This document shows positions 46,710-59,461 of a stretch of DNA of 64,000 bases, one piece after another; positions within the stretch are counted from its first letter, which is position 1, and each line of letters begins with the position of its first letter. The stretch comes from Isoalcanivorax pacificus W11-5 (GTDB lineage: Bacteria > Pseudomonadota > Gammaproteobacteria > Pseudomonadales > Alcanivoracaceae), in assembly GCF_000299335.2 (NCBI RefSeq), contig NZ_CP004387.1, positions 2,666,001 through 2,730,000 of the forward strand, read 5' to 3'. A program made the position numbers and the translations under genes. The notes beneath the pieces are model-generated. The model was not told where the DNA came from. It was given only the letters and a program-made list of their open reading frames with translations, and did no database searches.

Positions 46710-47609
46710 GCCCCCCACCGGCACCACCTTCGACACCGGCACCGGATCAGGGTGAATGATTACCTCCGCTGTCGGCATCGCCTCGCACAGCGTGCGGCCG
46801 ATATCGGCGATGATGGCGTGCGCCGCCTCCAGCGACAGGTCCTTGTCCAGTTCCACGTGCACCTGAATGAATTGTGTGCGCCCGGATTGCCGGGTGCGCA
46901 GGTCGTGGAAACCGAGCACGCCCGGATGGCTGGCCACCAGCGCGCTGATCTGTGTGCGCTGGGCATCATCCAGCTCGCGGTCCAGCAGCAATTGCACGGC
47001 GGCAAAGCCGATGCGCATCGCCGACACGAAGATATACAACCCGATCACCAGCGCCACCAGCGCGTCCACGCGCAGGTAGCCGAAGCCGGCGACGATGATG
47101 GCCACGATGATGGCCACGTTCATGGCCAGGTCGCTGGCGTAGTGCAGCGCATCGCCGGCCACCGCCGTGGAGCCGGTACGCCGCACCACGTGGCGCTGGT
47201 AACTCACCAGCGCGATGGTCAGCGCAATCGACAGCAGCATCACGCCGATGGCCAGCCCGGTGGCCTCCACCGGCTGAGGGTTGAGCAGCTTGCGCGTGCC
47301 CTCCACCACCAGCAACACCGCTGACAGCGAGATAAACGCCGACTGCCCCAGCCCCGCCAGGGCTTCTGCTTTGCCGTGACCAAAGCGGTGTTCGGCATCC
47401 GCCGGTTGCAGGGAATAGCGTACCGCCAACAAGGTCACCAGCGAGGCGGCGCCGTCCATCAACGAATCCATCAGGGATGCCAGCAGTGCCACCGAGCCGC
47501 TGAGCCACCAGACCAGTGCCTTGGCCGTGATCAGTGTCAGTGCCACGCACACCGACGCCAGCGTGGCACGGCGCAACAGGCGGGAGGCGTCTTCCGGGGT
47601 GACGGCCAT
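46689..47609 (-). CDS. fieF: cation diffusion facilitator (FieF type)
   Basis: 306-residue metal/H+ antiporter (E. coli FieF 300). Six helices with the metal-site blocks LMDSLMDGAASL, HRFGHGKAEALAGL and DALHYASDLAMN, and a C-terminal ferredoxin-like cytoplasmic domain (IQVHVELDKDLSL). Exports Fe(II) or Zn(II). The last residues TSDV and the TGA stop are encoded by a repeat arm. It occupies the place downstream of nlpD where rpoS is usually found. Confidence 0.9.
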   Translation of the reverse strand: MAVTPEDASRLLRRATLASVCVALTLITAKALVWWLSGSVALLASLMDSLMDGAASLVTLLAVRYSLQPADAEHRFGHGKAEALAGLGQSAFISLSAVLLVVEGTRKLLNPQPVEATGLAIGVMLLSIALTIALVSYQRHVVRRTGSTAVAGDALHYASDLAMNVAIIVAIIVAGFGYLRVDALVALVIGLYIFVSAMRIGFAAVQLLLDRELDDAQRTQISALVASHPGVLGFHDLRTRQSGRTQFIQVHVELDKDLSLEAAHAIIADIGRTLCEAMPTAEVIIHPDPVPVSKVVPVGGGRTSDV

Positions 47610-47611
47610 GG

Positions 47612-48421
47612 TCAGGATCGCTTCGGTAACAGGTTGGCCGGGTCCACCGGCTGGCCGTCGCGGCGGATTTCAAAATGCAGCTGGGTACGGAAGGTGCCGG
47701 TGGCGCCCATGGTGGCGATGCGCTGGCCGATGCGCACGCGCTCGCCCTCGCGCACCAGCATGTCGTGGTTGTGCGCGTAGGCCGACAGCCAGCGGTCGTT
47801 GTGCTTGACGATCAGCAGGTTGCCGTAACCGGTCAGGCCGTTGCCGCGATACACCACCACCCCGTCCGCAGCGGCCAGCACCGGGTCGCCCTCGCGCCCG
47901 GCGATGGCAATGCCGCGCTGGCCGGCAGCGGAAAAGCCGCTGATCAGCTGGCCGTTCGCGGGCCAGCGCCAGGTCACGGCGCCGGTACCGGACGGTGTAC
48001 TGGTGGCAGACGGGCTGCGCGCTGGCGGCGCCGGGGTAGGCGTGGGTGACGGCGTGGCTGCGGGCGTGGTCGGCCGCGCGGCAGGCGGTGGCGATGCCGG
48101 CCGCGACGGCGCACTGGCCGTGGTTTGCGGCACACGACGGTCGAGATGGATGCGCTGGCCCGGGTGGATGGTATAGGGCGCGCTGATGCCGTTGGCGGCG
48201 GCCAGTTCGCGGTAGTCCCAGCCGTAACGCCAGGCGATGGAGAACAGCGTATCACCCCGGGTGACCTGATGTGCGCCACGGGTGATCCTGGCCGGTCGGG
48301 TGCTCATGGTGCCGCCGCTGCGCGCACCACCCGCATCGTATTCCACCACCGGTGCGTGACTGGCGGCGCAGCCGCTGGAAACCAGTGCCAGAATCAGAAC
48401 CAGTAGCCCGGTCAGTCTCAA
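47612..48421 (-). CDS. nlpD: NlpD-type LysM/M23 lipoprotein, amidase activator
   Basis: 269 residues. Lipobox LVSSGC gives lipidated Cys18; a LysM domain (HQVTRGDTLFSIAWRYGWDYRELAAANG) binds peptidoglycan; a long Pro/Ala/Ser/Thr linker follows; then an M23 fold with YGNLLIVKHNDRWLSAYAHN and LHFEIRRDG in which catalytic residues are degenerate, as in NlpD/EnvC. It is expected to activate AmiC during septum splitting. The start is a TTG at 48421 overlapping the stop of the gene before. Confidence 0.9.
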   Translation of the reverse strand: MRLTGLLVLILALVSSGCAASHAPVVEYDAGGARSGGTMSTRPARITRGAHQVTRGDTLFSIAWRYGWDYRELAAANGISAPYTIHPGQRIHLDRRVPQTTASAPSRPASPPPAARPTTPAATPSPTPTPAPPARSPSATSTPSGTGAVTWRWPANGQLISGFSAAGQRGIAIAGREGDPVLAAADGVVVYRGNGLTGYGNLLIVKHNDRWLSAYAHNHDMLVREGERVRIGQRIATMGATGTFRTQLHFEIRRDGQPVDPANLLPKRS

Positions 48422-49350
48422 GATGCCGATGTCCCTGCCGCGGAATTCGCCTCATTATGCCCGGCGAAATGCGACAGTAGCCATACCAGTGCCAGGCCGG
48501 CGACGGCCGCGATCACCGCTGCCGGCAGCAATGCCGGCAAACCGGTTTCGGCGACATACTGCGCCGGCCATACCGTGCGGAACAGCGCAGCGCCGCTGGC
48601 ATCGGGTACACGCCAGGGCCACAGCACCGCCAGCGACCCGGCCATGAAACCGACCAGCATCGCCATCACCGGATCATGAAAGCGCGCCAGCAGCCATCGT
48701 AAAAGATGCACAAATGACAGCAGCCCGGTGGCGCAGCCGGCGACAAACGCCAGCAAAATGGCCCACTCGCCGCCCTTCACTGCCGCCAGCACCGGCGCAT
48801 ACATGCCGAGGATCACCAGGATGAAGCTGCCGGAAATACCGGGCAGGATCATGGCGCAGATGGCCACCGCGCCGGCAATAAAGAATACCGGCAGCGTCAG
48901 TGCCAGCGTGCCGCCCAGCGGCGGACGGCTCATCACCCAGACCGCGATCAGCACGCCCGCCGCCAGCATCAGCCAGGTGCTCAGCTGTTTCATGCGCAGC
49001 GGTTTCAACAGCAGCAGGATGCTGGCGATGATCAGCCCGCAGAAGAAGGACCACAGCGGCACCGGGTACACGTCCATCAGCCAGGTGATCAGCCGCGCCA
49101 GCAGCGCAATGCTGGTGACGATGCCGGCCAGCAAGGCCACCAGGAAGCCCAGGTTCGATGCCTGCCAGAACGCCAGGAAGCCTTGCCGGCGCCAGACGCC
49201 GAGCAGTGACGGCTTCAGGCCGCTGAGGGTGGTGATCAGTTGTTCATAAATGCCGGTGATCAGCGCGATGGTGCCGCCGGACACGCCGGGCACCACATCC
49301 GCAGCACCCATGGCCATGCCGCGCAGGTAGATGCCGGAAAGCCGTTTCAT
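48418..49350 (-). CDS. DUF368 membrane protein (PopT-type undecaprenyl-phosphate translocase)
   Basis: 310 residues, about nine helices, with duplicated re-entrant motifs GAADVVPGVSGGTIAL near the N-terminus and MILPGISGSFILVILGMY in the middle, diagnostic of DUF368. Members (PopT) were shown to recycle undecaprenyl phosphate across the inner membrane for cell-wall and O-antigen synthesis. The ATG at 49350 overlaps the pcm stop by 4 bp. Being between pcm and nlpD is not the usual order and links two envelope genes. Confidence 0.88.
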   Translation of the reverse strand: MKRLSGIYLRGMAMGAADVVPGVSGGTIALITGIYEQLITTLSGLKPSLLGVWRRQGFLAFWQASNLGFLVALLAGIVTSIALLARLITWLMDVYPVPLWSFFCGLIIASILLLLKPLRMKQLSTWLMLAAGVLIAVWVMSRPPLGGTLALTLPVFFIAGAVAICAMILPGISGSFILVILGMYAPVLAAVKGGEWAILLAFVAGCATGLLSFVHLLRWLLARFHDPVMAMLVGFMAGSLAVLWPWRVPDASGAALFRTVWPAQYVAETGLPALLPAAVIAAVAGLALVWLLSHFAGHNEANSAAGTSAS

Positions 49351-49982
49351 CTGAGAATACCCCGCCGAAAGGGAACAAACCGCACGGCATCCAGCCGTGT
49401 GGTACGGAAATCGTCGCCGATACGATCGACCACGGTCAGCCACTGCTGTTCCGCTTCCCCGACAGGCATCACCAGCCGGCCGCCGTCGGCCAGCTGGCTG
49501 AGCAGTTCTTCCGGAATATCCGGGCGCCCACAGGCGGCCAGGATGCCGTCGAACGGCGCTTCCGAGGCCCAGCCAAAGCCGCCGTCGGCGTGGCGCAACT
49601 GCACCCGCGCCATGCCCAGCGTCTGCAGGCGGCGGCGGGCCATGTCCTGCAACGGGCGAATGCGTTCCACCGACCACACCTGCTCGCACAGCGCGGCCAG
49701 CACGGCGGTCTGGTAACCACTGCCGGTGCCCACTTCGAGCACTTTGCCGGGCACGGTCTTTTCGATCAGCAGTTCGGTCATGCGCGCCACCACCCACGGC
49801 TGGGAAATGGTCTGACCGTGGCCGATGGGCAGTGCGGTGTCGTCGTAGGCCTGGTGGGCGAGGGCTTCGTCGATGAACAGATGGCGTGGCGTATTGCGGA
49901 TCACGTCCAGCACGCGCGGGTCGTGGATACCTTTTTCGCGCAGCCGGTTGATCAGCCGTTCGCGCGTGCGCGCCGACGTCAT
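49347..49982 (-). CDS. pcm: protein-L-isoaspartate O-methyltransferase
   Basis: SAM-dependent repair of isoaspartyl residues. 211 residues, the same as in Pseudomonas aeruginosa. Family blocks RHLFIDEALAHQAYDDTALPIG, GQTISQPWVVARM and SAM motif VLEVGTGSGYQTAVLA (each conserved in its core). I start at 49982 (MTSARTRERL), the conserved N-terminus; ATG codons at 50006 and 50045 are possible but would overlap or abut truD. Confidence 0.95.
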   Translation of the reverse strand: MTSARTRERLINRLREKGIHDPRVLDVIRNTPRHLFIDEALAHQAYDDTALPIGHGQTISQPWVVARMTELLIEKTVPGKVLEVGTGSGYQTAVLAALCEQVWSVERIRPLQDMARRRLQTLGMARVQLRHADGGFGWASEAPFDGILAACGRPDIPEELLSQLADGGRLVMPVGEAEQQWLTVVDRIGDDFRTTRLDAVRFVPFRRGILR

Positions 49983-50010
49983 GCCTATCCCTGAGCGGTT
50001 CACCATCACA

Positions 50011-51069
50011 TCAGCCCCCACTGCGTTCCCCTCTGTCCTGTTCACCGGCGCTGTGATCCGGGCGCACGGTGTCTATCAGTTCCGCCAGTACCGTGGTGGC
50101 AAATGACCCGGCCGGCAATGTCATGCGCAGGTGCAGTCCGTCGGCCTGGATATCCGCCGCCAGATCATGCACCGGCAGCCGCGTCGCGCGACGTGCTGCC
50201 TCCACACCGTGCGCCGCCAGCGCCTCGATCAGCGCTGCATGCGGTGCCAGCACCGCCTGCTCCAGGGCCGCGCACGCCCCGGATGATGCCATGCCCCCGG
50301 CGCCGGGCATAGGCGCGGTGGGATGCACCTCGCCCCGGATTACCCGCTCAGCGGCAGCAGGGTCCTCGTCGGCCGGGAACAGGCCACGGCTGCCCTCCGG
50401 TTGCAGCAGGTCGCCAGGCAGCGCCCGCTGCCAGCAGTGTTCCTGCACACGCCGTGCCAGCACCTGATTGAACAGCTCACTGCGCACGGCGGACAGCCAC
50501 AGGCTTTTCAGCGCCGGCTTGCGCGGCGCCTCGCCCTGCCCCAGCAGCCAGGCACTGGCACGGCTGAAGTTGTCGCCGCCCCGGCCAAACCGCTGCTCGC
50601 CAAAATAGTTTGGCACGCCGTCACGGGCCACCGCCTCCAGCCGCTCGCGCAGCAATGCCGTGTCCCCTTCCAGATGGCGCAAGTACAGCTCGAAATGATT
50701 GAAACGGTGCGTACCGCGATTGAGCTTGCGGCGATGACGTACCGCACGCAGCAGTGTCACGCCTTCCGGCAGGGCGCCGAGATCCGGATCGGCTTTGCCC
50801 GGCAGGTGCAGGCTGAACCATTGATCGGTGACGGCAACACGATCCTTGAGGCCGCTGTAGCCGACCGCGCGCAGCGGCAGTTTCGACAGTTTCGCCAAGG
50901 CCAGGGCCAGGTCGGTGGTGTTCCACTCACGCTTGCGCACCAGCAGCCACAGGTGCTCGCCCTCGCCGTCCGGCTCAAAGCCCAGCTCTTCGATCACACG
51001 AAAATCTTCCGGTGTGGTGCGCAGTACACCCCGGGCGACCGGCCCCCCGTGCGCACGCAGCAGGCTCAT
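50011..51069 (-). CDS. truD: tRNA pseudouridine(13) synthase TruD
   Basis: 352 residues. Catalytic Asp76 in [18 protein letters not shown] and the insertion (TRUD) domain follow. The C-terminus has a Gly/Asp/Glu-rich extension. It overlaps ispF by 4 bp. In many relatives surE follows; here pcm follows directly. Confidence 0.96.
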   Translation of the reverse strand: MSLLRAHGGPVARGVLRTTPEDFRVIEELGFEPDGEGEHLWLLVRKREWNTTDLALALAKLSKLPLRAVGYSGLKDRVAVTDQWFSLHLPGKADPDLGALPEGVTLLRAVRHRRKLNRGTHRFNHFELYLRHLEGDTALLRERLEAVARDGVPNYFGEQRFGRGGDNFSRASAWLLGQGEAPRKPALKSLWLSAVRSELFNQVLARRVQEHCWQRALPGDLLQPEGSRGLFPADEDPAAAERVIRGEVHPTAPMPGAGGMASSGACAALEQAVLAPHAALIEALAAHGVEAARRATRLPVHDLAADIQADGLHLRMTLPAGSFATTVLAELIDTVRPDHSAGEQDRGERSGG

Positions 51070-51551
51070 GCGCGCGCTTCCAGCAGCACTACGGCGGTCA
51101 CCGCGATGCCTTCTTCGCGCCCGGTGAAACCCAGGTGCTCGGTGGTGGTGGCCTTGACTGAAATCTGCCCGGCGTCGGCATCCAGCAGTGCGGCAATGCG
51201 TGCCCGCATGGCACCGATATGCGGTGCCATTTTCGGTTTCTGCGCAATGACGGTGATGTCCGCGTTGCCGAGTTGATAGCCGGCGGCAGTGATGTGCTCG
51301 TAGACCTTTTGCAGCAGCACGGCGGAGTCGGCGCCACGCCAGGCCGGGTCGGTGTCGGGAAAGAAATGGCCGATGTCGCCCAGTGCCAGGGCGCCCAGCA
51401 GCGCATCAGCCAGTGCATGCAGCGCCACATCGCCGTCGGAATGCGCTTTCAGGCCGTGGCTGTGCGGAATGCGCACGCCACCCAGCATGACGTGGTCGCC
51501 CGCTGTGAACGCATGCACGTCAAACCCCTGTCCTATACGGATGCCTGCCAC
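51066..51551 (-). CDS. ispF: 2-C-methyl-D-erythritol 2,4-cyclodiphosphate synthase
   Basis: 161 residues. Zinc ligands Asp11 and His13 in [29 protein letters not shown]-terminal [17 protein letters not shown] isoprenoid pathway. The start is a GTG at 51551. It overlaps the 3' end of ispD by 19 bp. Confidence 0.96.
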   Translation of the reverse strand: MAGIRIGQGFDVHAFTAGDHVMLGGVRIPHSHGLKAHSDGDVALHALADALLGALALGDIGHFFPDTDPAWRGADSAVLLQKVYEHITAAGYQLGNADITVIAQKPKMAPHIGAMRARIAALLDADAGQISVKATTTEHLGFTGREEGIAVTAVVLLEARA

Positions 51552-52258
51552 CGCTCGGCCTCCTCCTGTTGTGCGCGCAGATAAAACCCGGCCAGCGGCA
51601 GATCCGAGGGCCAGGTCACCTTGATGTTATCCGCGCTGCCGGTGACCAGTGCCGGATGCCAGCCCTGAGCTTCCATGGCCGAGGCTTCGTCGGTGATCTC
51701 GATACCACGCTCGTGCGCCTGGGTCAGCGCCAGCCGCAGCGGGCCGACCGGAAACAGTTGCGGGGTCAGGGCGCGCCAGACCTGGCTGCGTGGCAGCGTG
51801 GCCTGGATGCGCGAATGATCATCCGCCTGCTTGATGGTGTCGGTCACGGGCAACGCCAGGATTGCCCCCTGCTCGCCGGTCTCGCGCAGCAGTTTGTCGA
51901 TATCCGACAGGCGCACGCAGGGGCGGGCCATGTCGTGCACCAGCACCCAGTCACTGTCACGGGCATCCGGCAAGGCATTCAAGCCACGCAGCACGGAATC
52001 GGCGCGCGTGTCGCCACCGGTCGCAGTGATCACCCGGCGCTGGCGCGAAACGGGCAATGCCGGCCACCAGTGATCGCTGTCGGCAATGGCCACCACCAGG
52101 CTGTCGAGACGGCTACAGGCCAGCAGGCGGCTGACGGTATGTTCCGCCAGGGTGCGGCCATGCAGGGACAGATATTGCTTGGGCAGGGGCGCGCCCATGC
52201 GGGCGCCGTGGCCGGCGGCGGGGATCAGGCCAAACAGACGGGCATCAGCGGGCAGCAT
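51533..52258 (-). CDS. ispD: 2-C-methyl-D-erythritol 4-phosphate cytidylyltransferase
   Basis: 241 residues. Nucleotidyl-transferase start [19 protein letters not shown], then [11 protein letters not shown] and [11 protein letters not shown]. Second dedicated step of the MEP pathway. ATG at 52258, overlapping ftsB by 14 bp. Confidence 0.96.
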   Translation of the reverse strand: MLPADARLFGLIPAAGHGARMGAPLPKQYLSLHGRTLAEHTVSRLLACSRLDSLVVAIADSDHWWPALPVSRQRRVITATGGDTRADSVLRGLNALPDARDSDWVLVHDMARPCVRLSDIDKLLRETGEQGAILALPVTDTIKQADDHSRIQATLPRSQVWRALTPQLFPVGPLRLALTQAHERGIEITDEASAMEAQGWHPALVTGSADNIKVTWPSDLPLAGFYLRAQQEEAERWQASV

Positions 52259-52550
52259 CGCGGTCCAGTACCAAATAGAAGGTTTCGCCTTCGCGGATCA
52301 TGCCCAGATCACGGCGGGCGATTTCCTCGATCTTGTCGAGCCCTTCCTTGAGGTCTTCGACGTCCGCGCTCATCAACCGGTTGCGGTCGGCAAGCGTGTC
52401 ATTTTCTGCCTGCAACGCCGCCACCTGTTTGCGCAGGCTGGCGACGTGACGCAGGCTGCCCTCGCCAAACCACAGCCGCGCCTGCAACCCCAGGATGGCC
52501 AGCACCAGCACGGCCAGCAGCAGGGTACGGCCAGCGGGGCGTTTCACCAC
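52245..52550 (-). CDS. ftsB: cell division protein FtsB
   Basis: 101 residues: one N-terminal membrane helix (LLLAVLVLAILGLQARLWFG), then a periplasmic coiled coil (LRKQVAALQAENDTLADRNRLM) and the conserved GMIREGETFY. Part of the FtsQLB divisome subcomplex. GTG start at 52550 (a second GTG follows directly). Between eno and ispD, the usual gammaproteobacterial order. Confidence 0.94.
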   Translation of the reverse strand: MVKRPAGRTLLLAVLVLAILGLQARLWFGEGSLRHVASLRKQVAALQAENDTLADRNRLMSADVEDLKEGLDKIEEIARRDLGMIREGETFYLVLDRDAAR

Positions 52551-52638
52551 AGCTCCCGTGGCGGACGGCAGGCAACAGGGTGCGCCGCCGCGAAGGCGGC
52601 GGCGCGGTGCTTCCCTGCGCGCAGCGTCGGCGGTTTCA

Positions 52639-56756
<4,118 letters not shown>

Positions 56757-58094
56757 TCACAATCCGGAATGGCCGCCATCGAGCTGCCAGTGCAACACCC
56801 AGGCTGGCTCATCCGGGGCCATACGGGCCTGGTCGGCCATGCCGATCCGTGCTGCCGCCAGCAACTCGCCGGCCTGGCACAGCACCGGCAGCCGGGCACG
56901 CTGCCAGGGTGGAATCCCCGCCGCACGCCACAGTTCGCGTATATCACGGGCCATGCCGCCCTGGCGCAACCGGGCGCCCCGTGGCGCGGCACAAACGGTG
57001 ACCTCGCTCAGTGAGCGCGGCAGACACCAGTCCCCGCCGTTGGCCACCCCGGCCTGCACACTCACCTGCAGCGGGCCGAGACGGCAACTGCCCCCCTCCT
57101 CCAGCCGCAGCTGCGCCTCGCCGGAGAGCGGTGCCAGCGCCGCCGGGCCCAGCAGGTACAGGCCGTCTCGGTGACGCCGGAACACGCCATCATCCCAGGC
57201 CACCTGCGGTTGCCGGTCCTCGCCGGCTGTCAGCAGTTCATCGAGCACGCGGTTGAGCACTTTCAGCGGCGGTGGCTGCAATCCCTGTGCACGCAACCAG
57301 CCATACAGCAGGTTGCGGCGCCGGGCCGGGCTCAGGCTGGCGAAACCGCTCAGGCTCAGGGCGCCATCCGCCTTCACCAGGGCGTCATGGTCGCCCTGCG
57401 CCAGTTCGGCCATGAGCTCGGCGGCCTCGCCCTGCAACCGGGCGCCACGGGCCAGGGTCTCCGCCGCCGCCGGCCAGCGCTGTGCCAGGCGCGGCAGGAT
57501 ATCGTGGCGGAGGAAGTTGCGGTTGGCGTCGAGTTCGGCGTTGGTCGGGTCCTCGACCCAGTGCAGGCCCCAGGCCTGCGCCAGCGCCGCCAGTTCAGCG
57601 CGGCGCCAGTCCAGCAGCGGGCGGATCAGCGTGCGCCCGGCGTACTGCCGGTGCGGCACCATGGCGGCAAGGCCGGCCGGGCCGCTGCCGCGCAACAGGC
57701 GCAGCAGCAGGGTTTCCGCCTGGTCATCGGCGTGGTGGGCCAGCAGCAGTGCGTCGGCCTCGCCGGTCAGCGCCAGCAGGGCTGTGCGGCGGGCCTCACG
57801 GGCGCGGGCCTCCAGATTGCTGCCCGGCGCCAGGCCGAGCGGGACCGACTGGCAGGCCACACCCAGATCGCCGGCCACGCCGGCGCAGTGCGCCGCCCAG
57901 CCCTCGGCCGCCGCCTGCAGGCCATGCGCCACATGTACCGCCAGCACCCGGTCGCCGAAGCCCGCGCGCACCAGCGCTGCCAGCAGCACGGTGGAATCCA
58001 GCCCGCCGCTGAAGCCAAGCACCAGCCGTCCGCGCACACCGGCAAGGCGAGTGCGCAGGTCAGCAGTCAGGTCTGTAGGAAGGTCGCGTGCCAT
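56757..58094 (-). CDS. tilS: tRNA(Ile)-lysidine synthetase
   Basis: 445 residues. PP-loop ATP site FSGGLDSTVLLAAL, HHADDQAETLLLRLLRGSG, and KNFLRH-like RNFLRHDILPRL; middle (TilS substrate-binding) and C-terminal domains complete. Modifies the CAU anticodon of tRNA-Ile2; usually essential. Start taken as the ATG at 58094 (GGTGGAGC upstream); the ATG at 58148 is possible and would add 18 residues. Confidence 0.93.
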   Translation of the reverse strand: MARDLPTDLTADLRTRLAGVRGRLVLGFSGGLDSTVLLAALVRAGFGDRVLAVHVAHGLQAAAEGWAAHCAGVAGDLGVACQSVPLGLAPGSNLEARAREARRTALLALTGEADALLLAHHADDQAETLLLRLLRGSGPAGLAAMVPHRQYAGRTLIRPLLDWRRAELAALAQAWGLHWVEDPTNAELDANRNFLRHDILPRLAQRWPAAAETLARGARLQGEAAELMAELAQGDHDALVKADGALSLSGFASLSPARRRNLLYGWLRAQGLQPPPLKVLNRVLDELLTAGEDRQPQVAWDDGVFRRHRDGLYLLGPAALAPLSGEAQLRLEEGGSCRLGPLQVSVQAGVANGGDWCLPRSLSEVTVCAAPRGARLRQGGMARDIRELWRAAGIPPWQRARLPVLCQAGELLAAARIGMADQARMAPDEPAWVLHWQLDGGHSGL

Positions 58095-58183
58095 GCTCCA
58101 CCGGTCGGGCTGGCGGGCTGCCTCGCGCAGCCCGCGTTGTCCCGCCATTTAACCGCCCGGGGCGGTCACACTCCAGTGGCGGC

Positions 58184-59155
58184 TTACTCGTCCACCGGGG
58201 TGGTGGCGACATTGCCGTAGGACACCAGGCGCTGGTAGCGGCGTTCGAGCAGGCTGTCGGTGTCGTAGGCGGACAGCTCGTCCAGTGCCTTGAGCAGGCT
58301 TTTTCTGAGGCGATCAGCGGCCAGGTCGTAGTCCCGGTGGGCGCCGCCAAGCGGCTCCGGAATCACTTCGTCGACGATTTCCAGTTCGTGCAGGCGATGC
58401 GCCGTCAGGCCCATGGCCTCGGCCGCTTCCGGCGCCTTCTCGGCACTGCGCCACAGGATCGAGGCACAGCCTTCCGGCGAGATCACCGAATAGGTGCCGT
58501 ATTGCAGCATCTGCAGATGATCGCAGACGCCGATCGCCAGCGCGCCGCCGGAGCCGCCCTCGCCGATCACGGTGGCCACCACCGGTACGCGCAGGCGCGA
58601 CATCACCAGCAGGTTGCGGGCAATCGCCTCGCTCTGGCCGCGTTCTTCAGCATCGATACCGGGGAAGGCACCGGGCGTGTCGATGAACGTCAGGATCGGC
58701 ATGCGGAACCGCTCGGCCATTTCCATCAGGCGCAGCGCCTTGCGATACCCCTCCGGCTTCGGCATGCCGAAGTTGCGACGCACTTTTTCTTTCACGTCGC
58801 GGCCCTTCTGGTGGCCGATGATCATCACCGGCTTGCCGTCCAGCCGGCCGATGCCACCGATGATGGCCGCGTCGTCGGCAAAGGTACGGTCGCCGTGCAG
58901 CTCATCGAACTCGTCGAAGATGCGGCGGATGTAATCGCGGGTGTAGGGGCGCAGCGGGTGGCGGGACAACTGCGATATCTGCCAGGAGGAGAGATTCTTG
59001 AAGATGCTCTCGGTGAGCGTGATGCTCTTTTCCTGCAGTTTGGTGATCTCCTCGGAGATATTCACCTCGGTACCGCTGCCGACCAGGCGCAGATCCTCGA
59101 TTTTGGCTTCCAGATCAGCAATAGGCTGTTCGAATTCGAGGAAATTCGGGTTCAT
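58184..59155 (-). CDS. accA: acetyl-CoA carboxylase carboxyltransferase subunit alpha
   Basis: 323 residues (E. coli 319). Begins [16 protein letters not shown]; core [44 protein letters not shown] (conserved centre) and [12 protein letters not shown]. Commits acetyl-CoA to malonyl-CoA with AccB, AccC and AccD. Usually directly downstream of dnaE; here 4.4 kb separates them. Confidence 0.97.
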   Translation of the reverse strand: MNPNFLEFEQPIADLEAKIEDLRLVGSGTEVNISEEITKLQEKSITLTESIFKNLSSWQISQLSRHPLRPYTRDYIRRIFDEFDELHGDRTFADDAAIIGGIGRLDGKPVMIIGHQKGRDVKEKVRRNFGMPKPEGYRKALRLMEMAERFRMPILTFIDTPGAFPGIDAEERGQSEAIARNLLVMSRLRVPVVATVIGEGGSGGALAIGVCDHLQMLQYGTYSVISPEGCASILWRSAEKAPEAAEAMGLTAHRLHELEIVDEVIPEPLGGAHRDYDLAADRLRKSLLKALDELSAYDTDSLLERRYQRLVSYGNVATTPVDE

Positions 59156-59461
59156 TCCTGGACCTCTGATTGGCTAGTGCGGGGAGTTTAGCGGTAACCC
59201 GGTCGGCAGGTCGACCGCCCGGTCCCCGTTCTGTGGTTTCAACTTGTTACGCACGCCACAAAAAACCAGGGCTTTTCCGTCCGGCACCCTCCCCTCTGTC
59301 AGGCACCAAAGTCCCATGTCTGGCGTTCCAGCCAAGTGTATAGATTGTAAATTCGCTTCATTCACAAATGAGAATAAGTACCATCCGCGACATCGGGGGA
59401 CGGTCCTGACATCGTGGCCGCCCACAGTACTTCTGTGCGACATGAAACGAGGACTCCAGGC
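59156..59461. other. 306-bp divergent region (accA / TonB receptor)
   Basis: No gene seen. It carries the Fur-type box at 59366-59384, AT-rich sequence around 59335-59380 and, further up, the accA promoter region. Confidence 0.6.
59366..59384. promoter_or_regulatory. Fur box upstream of TonB receptor
   Basis: AAATGAGAATAAGTACCAT matches the 19-bp Fur consensus (AATGAGAAT-NATTCTCATT type): the left half is perfect, the right half partial. It lies about 80 bp before the receptor start and close to a possible -35 (TTGTAA, 59345-59350), so iron repression is likely. Confidence 0.6.

Larger units (their letters stand above)
46071..46812. repeat. tandem duplication of the rnt/fieF junction
   Basis: Unit 1 (46071-46451) is the rnt 3' end, a heptamer inverted repeat, and a fragment of the fieF 3' end. 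Unit 2 (46452-46812) repeats the same order. Both joints lie at ATGGC (46071, 46452, 46813). The units differ at roughly one site in eight to ten outside the inverted repeat, and unit 2 lacks 24 bp of rnt. Confidence 0.85.

Noticed and set aside
46310-47324. Short plus-strand frames starting MTLRPTSDVRRPTAP
   Set aside because: The identical N-termini come from two copies of the heptamer repeat, not from related genes.
52582-52605. GC-only hairpin between eno and ftsB
   Set aside because: Good stem but no T run on either strand; may be chance in GC-rich DNA or a Rho-dependent end.
58152-58166. Hairpin ACCGCC/GGCGGT after accA
   Set aside because: Short stem without a T run; too weak to call a terminator.
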